In this document: positions 18,272 through 25,880 of the stretch, one piece after another | Layout: the number at the start of each line of letters is the position of its first letter | Position numbering within the stretch: the stretch's first letter is position 1 | DNA from: Ruegeria lacuscaerulensis | Lineage (GTDB): Bacteria > Pseudomonadota > Alphaproteobacteria > Rhodobacterales > Rhodobacteraceae | DNA: 64,000 bases | Assembly: GCF_013033355.1 (NCBI RefSeq) | Contig: NZ_WQDY01000004.1 | Span: 301,720 to 365,719, forward strand | Reading direction: 5' to 3' | Notes under the pieces: model-generated | Databases searched by the model: none | The model's input: the letters and a program-made list of their open reading frames with translations, nothing else | Told to the model about the DNA's origin: nothing | Program-made: the position numbers and the translations under genes

Positions 18272-19240
18272 TCAGACAGTTGATTTTTCTTTGACTTCTG
18301 GACGGCGCAACCGAGCCACCCAGTCGCTTGCCAATTGTTGCAGCCCCCCCGGGGCCACGATCACGATCAGCAGCAGCACAACGCCGATCAGCGTGTTGAA
18401 CCGTTCCCGGTCGATCAGGTCGACGGCGAACGTGTCCAGCAGGACAAAGACCACAGCGCCGACAAACGCACCTGCCGGGTGGCGCAGACCGCCGATGACG
18501 GCGACGATGAGGATGTCGATGATCGGCCCCAAACCCACCGAAAAGGATGAGATCCGCTCCTGATACCAGACGTTCAGAATGCCCCCTGCCCCGGCGAGCA
18601 GACCGGAAAAGGCAAAGGCGGCCACGATGGGTGTTGTGACGGAAATCCCCAGCGCCAGCACCCGCCCCGGCGCATCACGCACCGCCTGAATAGTCAGGCC
18701 CAGAGGCGAGCGGACAAAGCCGCTGACCAGCGCCAACGCCAGCACAGCCGTACCCAGCGACAACAGGTATAAAGCCAGCGGATCGCGCAAGCTGAGGCCG
18801 CCGATCTCGGGTGCGCGGACACCGGAAAACCCGGTCCAACCGTTAAACAGCGTATAGTTCTGGCGGGTGAAGTAGAAGAACGCCACCCCAATCGCCAACG
18901 TGATCATGATGGCATAGATCCCCCGCGACCGGCGCGCGATCAGACCGATCAGCCCCCCGGACACCACGGCAAGCATCAGCGCCAGCGGGATCGAGATCCA
19001 GAACGGCAGCTGCACGCCAATCCCCACGCTATTGGGGCCGAAATAGGCGATGGTATAGCCCGCGATCCCGGCCATGGTGGCCTGCGCAAAGGACACGACA
19101 CCCAGATAGGTGGCCAGAAAGCTCAGGCTCAGCGCCATGATCCCAAGGATCAGCGACCGGGTGGCCACCTGCGTCAGCCAGAAATCGTTTAGCACTAAGG
19201 GCAAAGCCAGCAGCGGGATCAAGATCAGCGCGGGTCTCAT
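18272..19240 (-). CDS. livM: Liv-type ABC transporter permease (LivM-like)
   Basis: Inner-membrane permease, 322 residues, with about nine hydrophobic segments. The family loop GGLIGLIARRSRGIYAIMITL and the C-terminal GGLRHPAGAFVGAVVF segment identify LivM. The ATG overlaps the livH stop by 4 bases (ATGA), so the two permeases are made in equal amounts. The protein ends in a short basic cytoplasmic tail. Confidence 0.9.
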   Translation of the reverse strand: MRPALILIPLLALPLVLNDFWLTQVATRSLILGIMALSLSFLATYLGVVSFAQATMAGIAGYTIAYFGPNSVGIGVQLPFWISIPLALMLAVVSGGLIGLIARRSRGIYAIMITLAIGVAFFYFTRQNYTLFNGWTGFSGVRAPEIGGLSLRDPLALYLLSLGTAVLALALVSGFVRSPLGLTIQAVRDAPGRVLALGISVTTPIVAAFAFSGLLAGAGGILNVWYQERISSFSVGLGPIIDILIVAVIGGLRHPAGAFVGAVVFVLLDTFAVDLIDRERFNTLIGVVLLLIVIVAPGGLQQLASDWVARLRRPEVKEKSTV

Positions 19241-20103
19241 AGTTCGGCCTTTCCCAGCAGGCCCTGCGGCCGCACCGCCAGCACCAGAACCATGATCGCA
19301 AAGGTGAAGACCACGCCGTAAGTGGGCGCATAGGCCAGACCGTATTGCTCGGCCAGTCCGACAAGCAGCGCGCCCAGAGCGGCCCCGCCGATCGATCCCA
19401 TGCCGCCGACGATCACCACCACCAGCGAGGACAGCAGGAACTGCAGATCCGTACCCGGCGCAATCGACAACGCGCTGGCCGCCACGACGCCTGCCATTCC
19501 GGCCAGCATCCCACCCAGCGCGAAGACCAGGACAAAGATGCGGTTGATCGGATACCCCAACGCGCGCAGCATGTCCTGATCATCCACGCCCGCCCGGATC
19601 ACCGCGCCAAAACGCGTCCGTTGGATCAGAAACCAAAGGGCCAATCCGGTCGCCAAGGCAAACGCCATCAGCGCCAGACGGATATTTGCGTATCCCACCC
19701 CCAGCACCGGCAGGCGTTGGCCGCCCGCCAGAGCTTCGGGGAGTTCGACCTGATATGTCAGCCCACCCCAATGCCACAGCATCAAATCCGCCATGATGAT
19801 CGAGATTGCTATGGAAGCGAGCGTCTGACGCAGTTCATCGCCTTGCATCCACCCCAGCACTCCGGCCTGAACGATGGCCCCGGCCAATGCGGCGGCCAGC
19901 CCTCCGCCGACCACGCCCAAGCCCCACGACCCTGTCGCATCGACGATGCTGTAACCGACATAGCCACCCAGCATAAGCAGAGCCCCATGCGCCATGTTTA
20001 CGGTTCGCATCAACCCGAAGATCAGGCTGAAGCCGCTGGCCGCCAAAAAATAGAGCGCGGCAAGCGTCAACCCGTTCAGGGTGACGATTAAAAATAGTGT
20101 CAT
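19237..20103 (-). CDS. livH: Liv-type ABC transporter permease (LivH-like), first gene of the operon
   Basis: Inner-membrane permease, 288 residues, with about eight hydrophobic segments. LivH features are ASGFSLIFGLMRTVNMAHGA near the N-terminus and VVVIVGGMGSIGGAALGALLVG near the end. I choose the ATG at 20103 (MTLFLIVTLNGL) because GGGAGGAATC directly precedes it; an upstream in-frame start lacks this. It is the promoter-proximal gene of the run livH-livM-binding protein-livG-livF-Tm-1-TIM barrel-cupin. The divergent activator gene starts about 150 bases upstream. Confidence 0.9.
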   Translation of the reverse strand: MTLFLIVTLNGLTLAALYFLAASGFSLIFGLMRTVNMAHGALLMLGGYVGYSIVDATGSWGLGVVGGGLAAALAGAIVQAGVLGWMQGDELRQTLASIAISIIMADLMLWHWGGLTYQVELPEALAGGQRLPVLGVGYANIRLALMAFALATGLALWFLIQRTRFGAVIRAGVDDQDMLRALGYPINRIFVLVFALGGMLAGMAGVVAASALSIAPGTDLQFLLSSLVVVIVGGMGSIGGAALGALLVGLAEQYGLAYAPTYGVVFTFAIMVLVLAVRPQGLLGKAEL

Positions 20104-20253
20104 GATTCCTCCCGTTGACGGAAACCATGACATGAGTTTCGGAAAAGCGGCCAATACCATAAGTGAAAGCACGAAAAAAATAAATGTTTACAATCAATGC
20201 CTTATAACTTTTTGATTCACTGAAAACGCACTTCAATAAGAAAAAACCAGAAA
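20104..20253. promoter_or_regulatory. Divergent promoter region between the Liv/Tm-1 operon and its putative activator
   Basis: A 150-base AT-rich stretch with poly-A runs on the activator side. No convincing -24/-12 (GG-N10-GC) sigma-54 promoter was found on either strand by eye. A near-palindrome CCAGAAAATG-N5-CATTTCCGG at about 20246-20270 overlaps the activator-side start and could be an operator. Confidence 0.35.
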
Positions 20254-20937
20254 ATGCTTCTCATTTCCGGCGATTTCTTCCTAAATGACCGCATGATCAA
20301 AATGGCACTTACCGGTTCAAGAACCGAAACCCCAGATCAAAGTAACCGGATCTTCTGCCCGGCACTGCGTGGGCTGACCCCTCCGCAGACGGATTTGGCA
20401 TTTGTGATGCCCCGCATGGATCACAACCGCCAGGTTCGCGAAAATCATCGACAGGGCGACTGGGCTGCTCTTCTCGCTAGCGATCCCTTTGGCTCCGAGG
20501 CGACGATGTTCGGGCGATTGCACGAGATCGGGTATCTGGGAGTTACAAACTGGCCGTCATCCATTTTACTGGACGGCACACTTCGGCAATCCATGTCGAC
20601 GATCCCCGCATCCCCCGAATTCGAATATGATTTCCTCGCCCGGGCGCAGGAGGCCGGTTTTCAGGCGATGGCTTTCTTTCTTTCATTGGATCAGGCCCGG
20701 ACCGCCCTCAGTGCAGGGTTGACACGGTTGGTGTTACATCCCGGTATCCTTGACGTCAGGAGTGAAGAAAGCGGCGCCATGGTGCTGGGATCTCTCCAGC
20801 GTCTGATCGATGCAATCCGGGCCGAGGCCAAGGACGTTTCGATCCTTGCTTACACCTCTGCCTGGCACGAAGATTCGGTTCCGCTTAGCACATTGGCCGT
20901 GGACGGTCTGGTCTGGCTGGAGGCGGGCACATCATGA
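20254..20937 (+). CDS. Diverged PEP-hydrolase-like TIM-barrel protein, probably non-catalytic
   Basis: A 227-residue relative of the TIM barrel at 13454. The shared core is LLASDPFGSEATMFGRLHEI, GYLGVTNWPSSILLDGTLRQ and EYDFLARAQEAGFQAMAFF, aligning with the DPF, NFPT-IIDGR and following helices of the enzyme. The N-terminal [10 protein letters not shown] element is shortened and the HGGP loop is replaced by AYTSAWHEDS, so the usual active site appears lost. The start is uncertain: ATG 20254 and ATG 20293 both lack an SD. Its stop overlaps the activator's ATG by 4 bases, so the two are co-translated; a regulatory partner role is inferred. Confidence 0.7.
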   Translation: MLLISGDFFLNDRMIKMALTGSRTETPDQSNRIFCPALRGLTPPQTDLAFVMPRMDHNRQVRENHRQGDWAALLASDPFGSEATMFGRLHEIGYLGVTNWPSSILLDGTLRQSMSTIPASPEFEYDFLARAQEAGFQAMAFFLSLDQARTALSAGLTRLVLHPGILDVRSEESGAMVLGSLQRLIDAIRAEAKDVSILAYTSAWHEDSVPLSTLAVDGLVWLEAGTS

Positions 20938-22655
20938 AACACCCCAAAAGCTTCCTGTTTGGTGCGGTTGTTGGTTCAGGGCTGACAGCGAAAGCGGCTG
21001 ACAAAGCCGGTGCGGATTATCTTCTGGCGCTCAATGCCGGCCGCTTTCGGGTGCAGGGCGCGTCATCGCTGGTCAGCTTCCTGCCGGTACGCGCCGCCAA
21101 TGACTGGGTTTTTGAATTTGCCGAGCGTGAAATGCTGGGGCGGTGTTCGGCACCTCTTTTCGCGGGTCTTTCCGTAAGTGATCCCAATCAGGATGTCGCC
21201 GAGCTGGTTCAGCGCACCCGTGATCTGGGCTTTGCCGGCGTATGCAATTTCCCTTCGACCACCTTGATTGATGGCCGTTTAGGCGCGTTGATCGAACGCG
21301 AGGGGCTGGGGCTTGAACGTGAAATCACGTTGGTCGAAGAAGCGGTAAAAGCCGGAATGGAGTCCTTTGTCTACGTTCAGACCAACGCGCAAGCCCGCAG
21401 AATGGTTGATGTTGGCGCAACAGCCATTTGCGTGAATATCGGCTTTACCAGCGGCGATACCGGCGTGAACACCCATCTGACGCTGGAAACAGCAGCGGCA
21501 CAGATTGAGCGTGTGCTGGAAGGTGTTCCAGCGTCGGTCGCCAAACTCTGCCATGGCGGGCCAATCACCTCGCCCGAAGAGGCGTTGGCGATCACTCGGA
21601 TTTGCGGCGTGCAGGGTTTCGTGGCCGGGTCGACACTGGATCGGTTGCCTGTCGAACAAACGCTCAACGAAGTTACCAAGGGCTTTACGGCTATTCCAAG
21701 CTTGTCGCGCATCGCTACCGTCGCCTCAAGCAGCGCGCATGATCTGGTCGGGTCATCCTACACGATGCAGATGATCCGCGAGGAACTGGACGATCTGGCG
21801 TATGAAGACATCCCGGTTTTGCTGATCGGCGAAACCGGCACGGGCAAAAGCCGGGCGGCTCAGCGTTTGCACGCGGCTGGTCCCTCGGCCCGACGGCAGC
21901 TTGTGGTCGTGGACTGCCCGGCCTTGGACGGGCCGGAAGGTGGCGTTCATTTGCTTGGTAAGGCTGCGGGAACATTTGGCGGAACAAGCAGTCAGCGCGG
22001 GGCTTTAGAGCAGGCATCCGGCAGTACCATCGTCTTTGACGAGATCACGGCCCTTGGCCCGGATCATCAGGGCAAAATTCTGAAATTCACCGATGAAAAG
22101 ATGGTCCAGCGGATCGGGGATCACACGCTGCGCAAAGCAGAGGCCAGGATCATTGCCACGTCATCGCCGGGCCTTTTGGATGCCGTCGAAAACAAAACCT
22201 TTCGTCCGGATTTGTATCACCGGATCTCTGGTCACGAAATCACGCTGCCGCCCCTGCGCGAACGCATCGACGATATTCCCGAACTCGCGCTGCATATCGG
22301 ACGACAGGTGACCAGTGAGACGCCGAAATTCTCGAACGCTGCGCTGCGCCTGATGTTGGAACATGACTGGCCCGGCAACGTCAGAGAGCTGTATTTTGCG
22401 GTCCAGCGGGCGGTCCGCAAATCCGATGGCTCCACAATCAGCCTGAAAGATGTTGAATTCCTGCACCGCAAACCCGCCTCAACTTCTGTTCCCCCTGTCC
22501 AGGAAACTCTGGTTGGCACACCGGTCTCCGAACGCGACTGGATCGCCGAGGCTCTGGCCCGCAATGGCTTCCGTCGGGCACAAACTGCACAGGAACTGGG
22601 AATGACCACCCGCACGCTTTACAACAAGATCAAAAAGCACAGCTTGCAGGGGTAA
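20934..22655 (+). CDS. Fusion regulator: PEP-hydrolase-like TIM barrel + AAA+ (sigma-54 activator type) + Fis HTH
   Basis: A 573-residue three-part protein. Residues 1-250 are a TIM barrel closely matching the enzyme at 13454 (LNAGRFRVQGASSL, GFAGVCNFPSTTLIDGRL, KLCHGGPITSPEEA with the HGGP loop kept). Residues 270-500 are an NtrC-type AAA+ domain: Walker A GETGTGKS (299-306), Walker B IVFDE (366-370), arginine finger FRPDLYHRI and DWPGNVREL. Residues 535-573 form a Fis-type HTH (RRAQTAQELGMTTRTLYNKI). The sigma-54 contact loop GAFTGA reads GTFGGT (346-351), so classical sigma-54 activation is doubtful. It probably senses the metabolite of the divergent Liv/Tm-1 operon through the barrel and controls that operon; this is inference. 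Confidence 0.88.
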   Translation: MKHPKSFLFGAVVGSGLTAKAADKAGADYLLALNAGRFRVQGASSLVSFLPVRAANDWVFEFAEREMLGRCSAPLFAGLSVSDPNQDVAELVQRTRDLGFAGVCNFPSTTLIDGRLGALIEREGLGLEREITLVEEAVKAGMESFVYVQTNAQARRMVDVGATAICVNIGFTSGDTGVNTHLTLETAAAQIERVLEGVPASVAKLCHGGPITSPEEALAITRICGVQGFVAGSTLDRLPVEQTLNEVTKGFTAIPSLSRIATVASSSAHDLVGSSYTMQMIREELDDLAYEDIPVLLIGETGTGKSRAAQRLHAAGPSARRQLVVVDCPALDGPEGGVHLLGKAAGTFGGTSSQRGALEQASGSTIVFDEITALGPDHQGKILKFTDEKMVQRIGDHTLRKAEARIIATSSPGLLDAVENKTFRPDLYHRISGHEITLPPLRERIDDIPELALHIGRQVTSETPKFSNAALRLMLEHDWPGNVRELYFAVQRAVRKSDGSTISLKDVEFLHRKPASTSVPPVQETLVGTPVSERDWIAEALARNGFRRAQTAQELGMTTRTLYNKIKKHSLQG

Positions 22656-22832
22656 TCTGCACAGTTACCACAAAAGCTAAAAAACCTCACGCCCGCTGAT
22701 GTCTAGATCGGACGCGGGCATACCAATCCAAAACGGCAAGAAAGGATCAAACGAGAAACCATCGAAACCCGGCGCTTGCTTCACCGCAAAACCGCCGCAT
22801 AGTCGATCCATCCAGATGCGGCAGATACTCTC

Positions 22833-23335
22833 TTAGCTCAGGCCGCCATTTATCCCAAAATCCCTGACAAAGGACTCCTCAAGCAAACTGCGAATAGAAT
22901 GATAGCCAACTAACTGCATACTTCGTGTCATGTGTTTTGAGACGCTATGCGCCAGTAGTATCTTTTCGTCCAGTTTCTTGCACAGTTCCTGAACGCGACT
23001 GGCCACATTCACAGCCTGGCCGATGACCGTGAAGCCCAAACGATCAGGGCTGGCGTTGTTGTCGAAGGTCACGCCAGCGAAATCAATGTCGACGACGAAC
23101 TCGATTGGCTCGTTTCCCTTTTCGGCGTTTGTATCGTTGTGGTCGCACAGGTTGGTCAGGCCGAGTTCTGCCGCCCAAACCGCAAATCTGAACGAGGCTT
23201 CCGCCTCGTCATCATTTTAAAAACAGCACGTAGGCCGCCCCCCATAAACTTGAGAACGTCACCGCCTTGTTCTCGGATGGCTGACACGACCACCTCGAAA
23301 TACTCACCCACCTGCCCGGCGCAGGATGGATCAAC
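22833..23335 (-). pseudogene. Adenylate/guanylate cyclase fragment, frameshifted
   Basis: The last 79 codons read RLGFTVIGQAVNVASRVQEL, the conserved end of a class III cyclase catalytic domain. Upstream in the same strand the frame gives EASFRFAVWAAELGL. After a further frameshift near 23210 comes YFEVVVSAIREQGGDVLKFMGGG, the catalytic centre, in which the usual MGDG has become MGGG. The N-terminal sensor part is missing and the neighbouring reductase gene abuts the break. Loss of the metal-binding Asp plus frameshift means no activity. Confidence 0.82.
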
Positions 23336-23336
23336 C

Positions 23337-23939
23337 TTAGCTTACCGCCGCTGCCAGTGAGGGGTCGTCTTCCAATTGTTTGAGCAAACGGGCCTGTCTC
23401 ACCTTGGGATCCAGTTGGGGGTCGCTCAAATAGGCCAACATATGGGGCACGTTCTCGTCGATCTGCTGCTGAGAGGCCACTGCCATCCCGTGGGCCACGA
23501 AAGGCCTTAGATAGGTCATTCCGGCCAGGTTCGCCGTCTGTTGGAACGGTTTCAGAAACTCAGCCATCGTAAAGTTGTTGTATCCGCCTGCGTGATAGCT
23601 GTGCTCGGGACCTCCGGTCGAAACAAGGATGAGGAACTCACGCCCTTTCAGTTGATCACCGCCCGGCCCATAAGCGAAGCCATAGTTCAGCACCTGATCC
23701 ATCCAGGCTTTCATTACCGGGGGTGCGGAATACCAGTAGAATGGAAACTGGAACACGATCCGGTAATGGGCCAGCAAGAGGGCCTGTTCGGCTTCGATAT
23801 CAAAACGCATCTCGCCGCCGCCAATGGCGGTCAGATCACGCGTTGTCACGTTGGTGGCCTCTGAAAGAGCGTCAAACCAAGCGCGGTTGATGCGCGAGTT
23901 GTTCAGCTCAGGGTGAGCGGTGAGGACGAGGGTTTTCAT
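23337..23939 (-). CDS. NAD(P)H quinone reductase-like flavoprotein (MdaB/KefF/YwrO type)
   Basis: A 200-residue flavodoxin-fold protein. It begins MKTLVLTAHPELNNSRINRAW and contains VFQFPFYWYSAPPVMKAWMD and GFAYGPGGDQLKGREFLILVSTGGP, which are the FMN-binding and dimer segments of the NQO1-like NAD(P)H oxidoreductases. It probably reduces quinones or electrophiles with two electrons in the cytoplasm. Its ATG overlaps the stop of the NTF2-like gene by 4 bases, so it is the third gene of a small operon opposite a LysR regulator. Confidence 0.85.
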   Translation of the reverse strand: MKTLVLTAHPELNNSRINRAWFDALSEATNVTTRDLTAIGGGEMRFDIEAEQALLLAHYRIVFQFPFYWYSAPPVMKAWMDQVLNYGFAYGPGGDQLKGREFLILVSTGGPEHSYHAGGYNNFTMAEFLKPFQQTANLAGMTYLRPFVAHGMAVASQQQIDENVPHMLAYLSDPQLDPKVRQARLLKQLEDDPSLAAAVS

Positions 23940-24334
23940 GTGTCAGCCTCTTGCAGGAGTTGTGCGGAATAATGGGTGATCAGGGGGCGGCCATCGGATC
24001 GTTTTTCAAAGCGCCAGTTTTCGTGAACGCGGGCTTCAATCCGGTCTCCAGCAACGGTCGTGGCGCGAAACAGAACTTCGAACTGTGCCGCATTGGGCTT
24101 GATTGCGATCTTGCTAACGTGATGCTCGGTCGGGCGTTGCAAGGTTTCAAGCACGCCACGATACCAAGCACGCACGCGATCATGCCCGGTGAGTGTGGTA
24201 TCGACATCAAGCATGTCCCAGTCCACGTCTGGGTGGAGGTCAGGCAGGAACGCGTCGATCGGATCCAGCCTGTCGAACCGGGCAAACCAGTCGGCGATAA
24301 AACCGCGGATTTCGGGGAAATCGGTAATTTGAAT
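23936..24334 (-). CDS. NTF2-like/SnoaL-like protein with apparent ATT start
   Basis: The protein region reads QITDFPEIRGFIADWFARFD, DAFLPDLHPDVDWDML, RVRAWYRGVLETL and RPLITHYSAQLLQEADT, about 132 residues, the size of an NTF2-like single domain. No ATG, GTG or TTG lies between the upstream gene's stop and the start of the recognisable domain. The codon where a Met is expected is ATT (24334-24332). Either ATT initiates rarely, or the gene has lost its start and is dead, or an internal ATG (DWDML) is used and the domain is truncated. Its stop overlaps the reductase start. Function unknown; small-molecule binding or isomerase is typical. Confidence 0.55.
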   Translation of the reverse strand: MQITDFPEIRGFIADWFARFDRLDPIDAFLPDLHPDVDWDMLDVDTTLTGHDRVRAWYRGVLETLQRPTEHHVSKIAIKPNAAQFEVLFRATTVAGDRIEARVHENWRFEKRSDGRPLITHYSAQLLQEADT

Positions 24335-24347
24335 ACCTGTCGATGGT

Positions 24348-24842
24348 TTACTTGGCCAGTTGCTCAGGGACCGGAGCCAGCGAGTATTGGGACCAGAAAA
24401 ACGTGTTTGCCGCATCCTGATCGGCGGACAGGTTGGTTGCCTCGACGATCTTGCCATTCTCGATCCGGTAGACGAGCGCCCAGGTCGTATCGACATTCGG
24501 TTTGCCGTCGGCGTTCGACCAGCCGCGGTGGATATCAACCACATGGGTTTCGTCGGCCCCGAAATAGATGGGTTCTGCCTGAAAACCAGCGGCACCCAGT
24601 TGTTCAAAAAAAGCCAATACCTCGTCCCGACCGGTCTTGGTTCCAGACAGGGGGTGACGGCCCGGGATGTGCCATTTGACGTTCTCGTCCATCACAGCTG
24701 CAATGCCGTCCAGATCACTGGCGCCATAGGCGGCGAAAAAGTCCTGTACAACCTTGATATTTTCTTCGGGGGATGCGGCCATGGCGGTCTCTCCTGTGAT
24801 CAGAGCAGCGGAGAAGGCAGCAACTTTGGTCAGAGTGTTCAT
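24348..24842 (-). CDS. Secreted NTF2-like (SnoaL-like) protein
   Basis: A 164-residue protein with a signal peptide (MNTLTKVAAFSAALITGETA, cleavage after AMA) and one SnoaL/NTF2-like domain: IKVVQDFFAAYGASDLDGIA, then WHIPGRHPLSGTKTGRDEVL and TTWALVYRIENGKIVEATNL. AGGAGG is well placed before the ATG. It may act in the periplasm on a hydrophobic small molecule; the specific function cannot be given. It leads a small operon with the two genes downstream and faces the LysR gene. Confidence 0.8.
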   Translation of the reverse strand: MNTLTKVAAFSAALITGETAMAASPEENIKVVQDFFAAYGASDLDGIAAVMDENVKWHIPGRHPLSGTKTGRDEVLAFFEQLGAAGFQAEPIYFGADETHVVDIHRGWSNADGKPNVDTTWALVYRIENGKIVEATNLSADQDAANTFFWSQYSLAPVPEQLAK

Positions 24843-24983
24843 CTTGTGTCCTCCTGAATTCGTGGTGACAGCCTGTTGGGCTGCGGTGAGACGAAGATAA
24901 TAATCCCGGCATGACGTGATAATTCACCCTGTTGGCACTTCTTTCATGTATAAGATCAAATAATAGCTCTGTTCGGGGTCTCC
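24843..24983. promoter_or_regulatory. LysR-type divergent control region
   Basis: Between the divergent NTF2-like and LysR starts lies the dyad GTGATAATTCAC (24916-24927), with 4-base arms, in an AT-rich context. It is a reasonable LysR-family binding site, but only the dyad itself is seen. Confidence 0.35.
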
Positions 24984-25880
24984 ATGCGCCTGCCACTCGC
25001 CACGCTTGAAATCTTTACCGCCATCGCGCGTCACGGATCGCTACGTGCTGCGGCCGAGGCGCTGGGTATCAAGCCATCGACCGTTAGCCATCAATTGAGA
25101 GCACTGGAAGAGCAGCTGGGCACTGCGCTGTTCATTCGGACAACGCGATCCATCAGCCTGACCGAAGCCGGGCGCGCCCTGATCCGCGGTGCGGGGCCGG
25201 CCTTTGATCAACTCTCGGAAGCCGTCGAAAGCGCGCGCAGCACCGGTCACGCCGCGCGGGGCACGTTGAAGCTGGCGATGCCGGAATTTGCCTATCACCT
25301 CTATGTCGGTCCGATCCTCAAGAGTTTTTGCGCCGCATATCCCGAGATCGAACTGGAACTGTCGCTGACGGATGCACTGTCAGACATACTTGGCGAGGAG
25401 CTGCATGCCGGATTTCGTCTGGGGGATCGTGTGGCGCAGGACATGGTGGCGGTGCGGTTGACGCCGCCGCTTCCGGTGGTTGTCGTCGCCAGCCCGGACT
25501 ACCTGGCGGCTCGGGGCACCCCGGAAACGCCGCGTGATCTGCTGGGGCATACCTGTATCCGCTACAGGTTCCAATCCTCGGGCCAGATTGCGCCATGGAG
25601 TTTTCAATCGAGTGAGGGAGGGTATGACGTCGATGTGCAGGGCAATCTGATCGCAAACGCCCTTCCAGCCTCCGTCGATCTGGCCAAACGAGGGCTGGGC
25701 CTCGCCTATACATTCAAGGCCTATGTCGACCCCCAGATCTCTGCAGGAGAGTTGCAACCGGTTCTGGACGACCACTTGGGCCCCACCCCCGGTATTTTCA
25801 TGTATTTCCCGCGCGAGTATAAATCCATGATGCCCCTGAGGCTGTTCATCGACCACATAAAGCGCCAGCAAAGCGTTTGA
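24984..25880 (+). CDS. LysR family transcriptional regulator
   Basis: A 298-residue LysR regulator. The N-terminal HTH reads LEIFTAIARHGSLRAAAEAL and GIKPSTVSHQLRALEEQLG (residues about 8-45), followed by a periplasmic-binding-like effector domain (GTLKLAMPEFAYHLYVGPIL, LAKRGLGLAYTFKAYVDPQI). It is divergent from the NTF2/quinone-reductase operon, its likely target, and overlaps the AraC gene by 4 bases at its 3' end. The inducer is unknown; redox-active or electrophilic compounds are plausible given the reductase. Confidence 0.9.
   Translation: MRLPLATLEIFTAIARHGSLRAAAEALGIKPSTVSHQLRALEEQLGTALFIRTTRSISLTEAGRALIRGAGPAFDQLSEAVESARSTGHAARGTLKLAMPEFAYHLYVGPILKSFCAAYPEIELELSLTDALSDILGEELHAGFRLGDRVAQDMVAVRLTPPLPVVVVASPDYLAARGTPETPRDLLGHTCIRYRFQSSGQIAPWSFQSSEGGYDVDVQGNLIANALPASVDLAKRGLGLAYTFKAYVDPQISAGELQPVLDDHLGPTPGIFMYFPREYKSMMPLRLFIDHIKRQQSV

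Noticed and set aside
20104..20253. A sigma-54 (-24/-12) promoter for livH
   Set aside because: No GG-N10-GC pair with flanking consensus was found; the nearest GG/GC pair has the wrong spacing.
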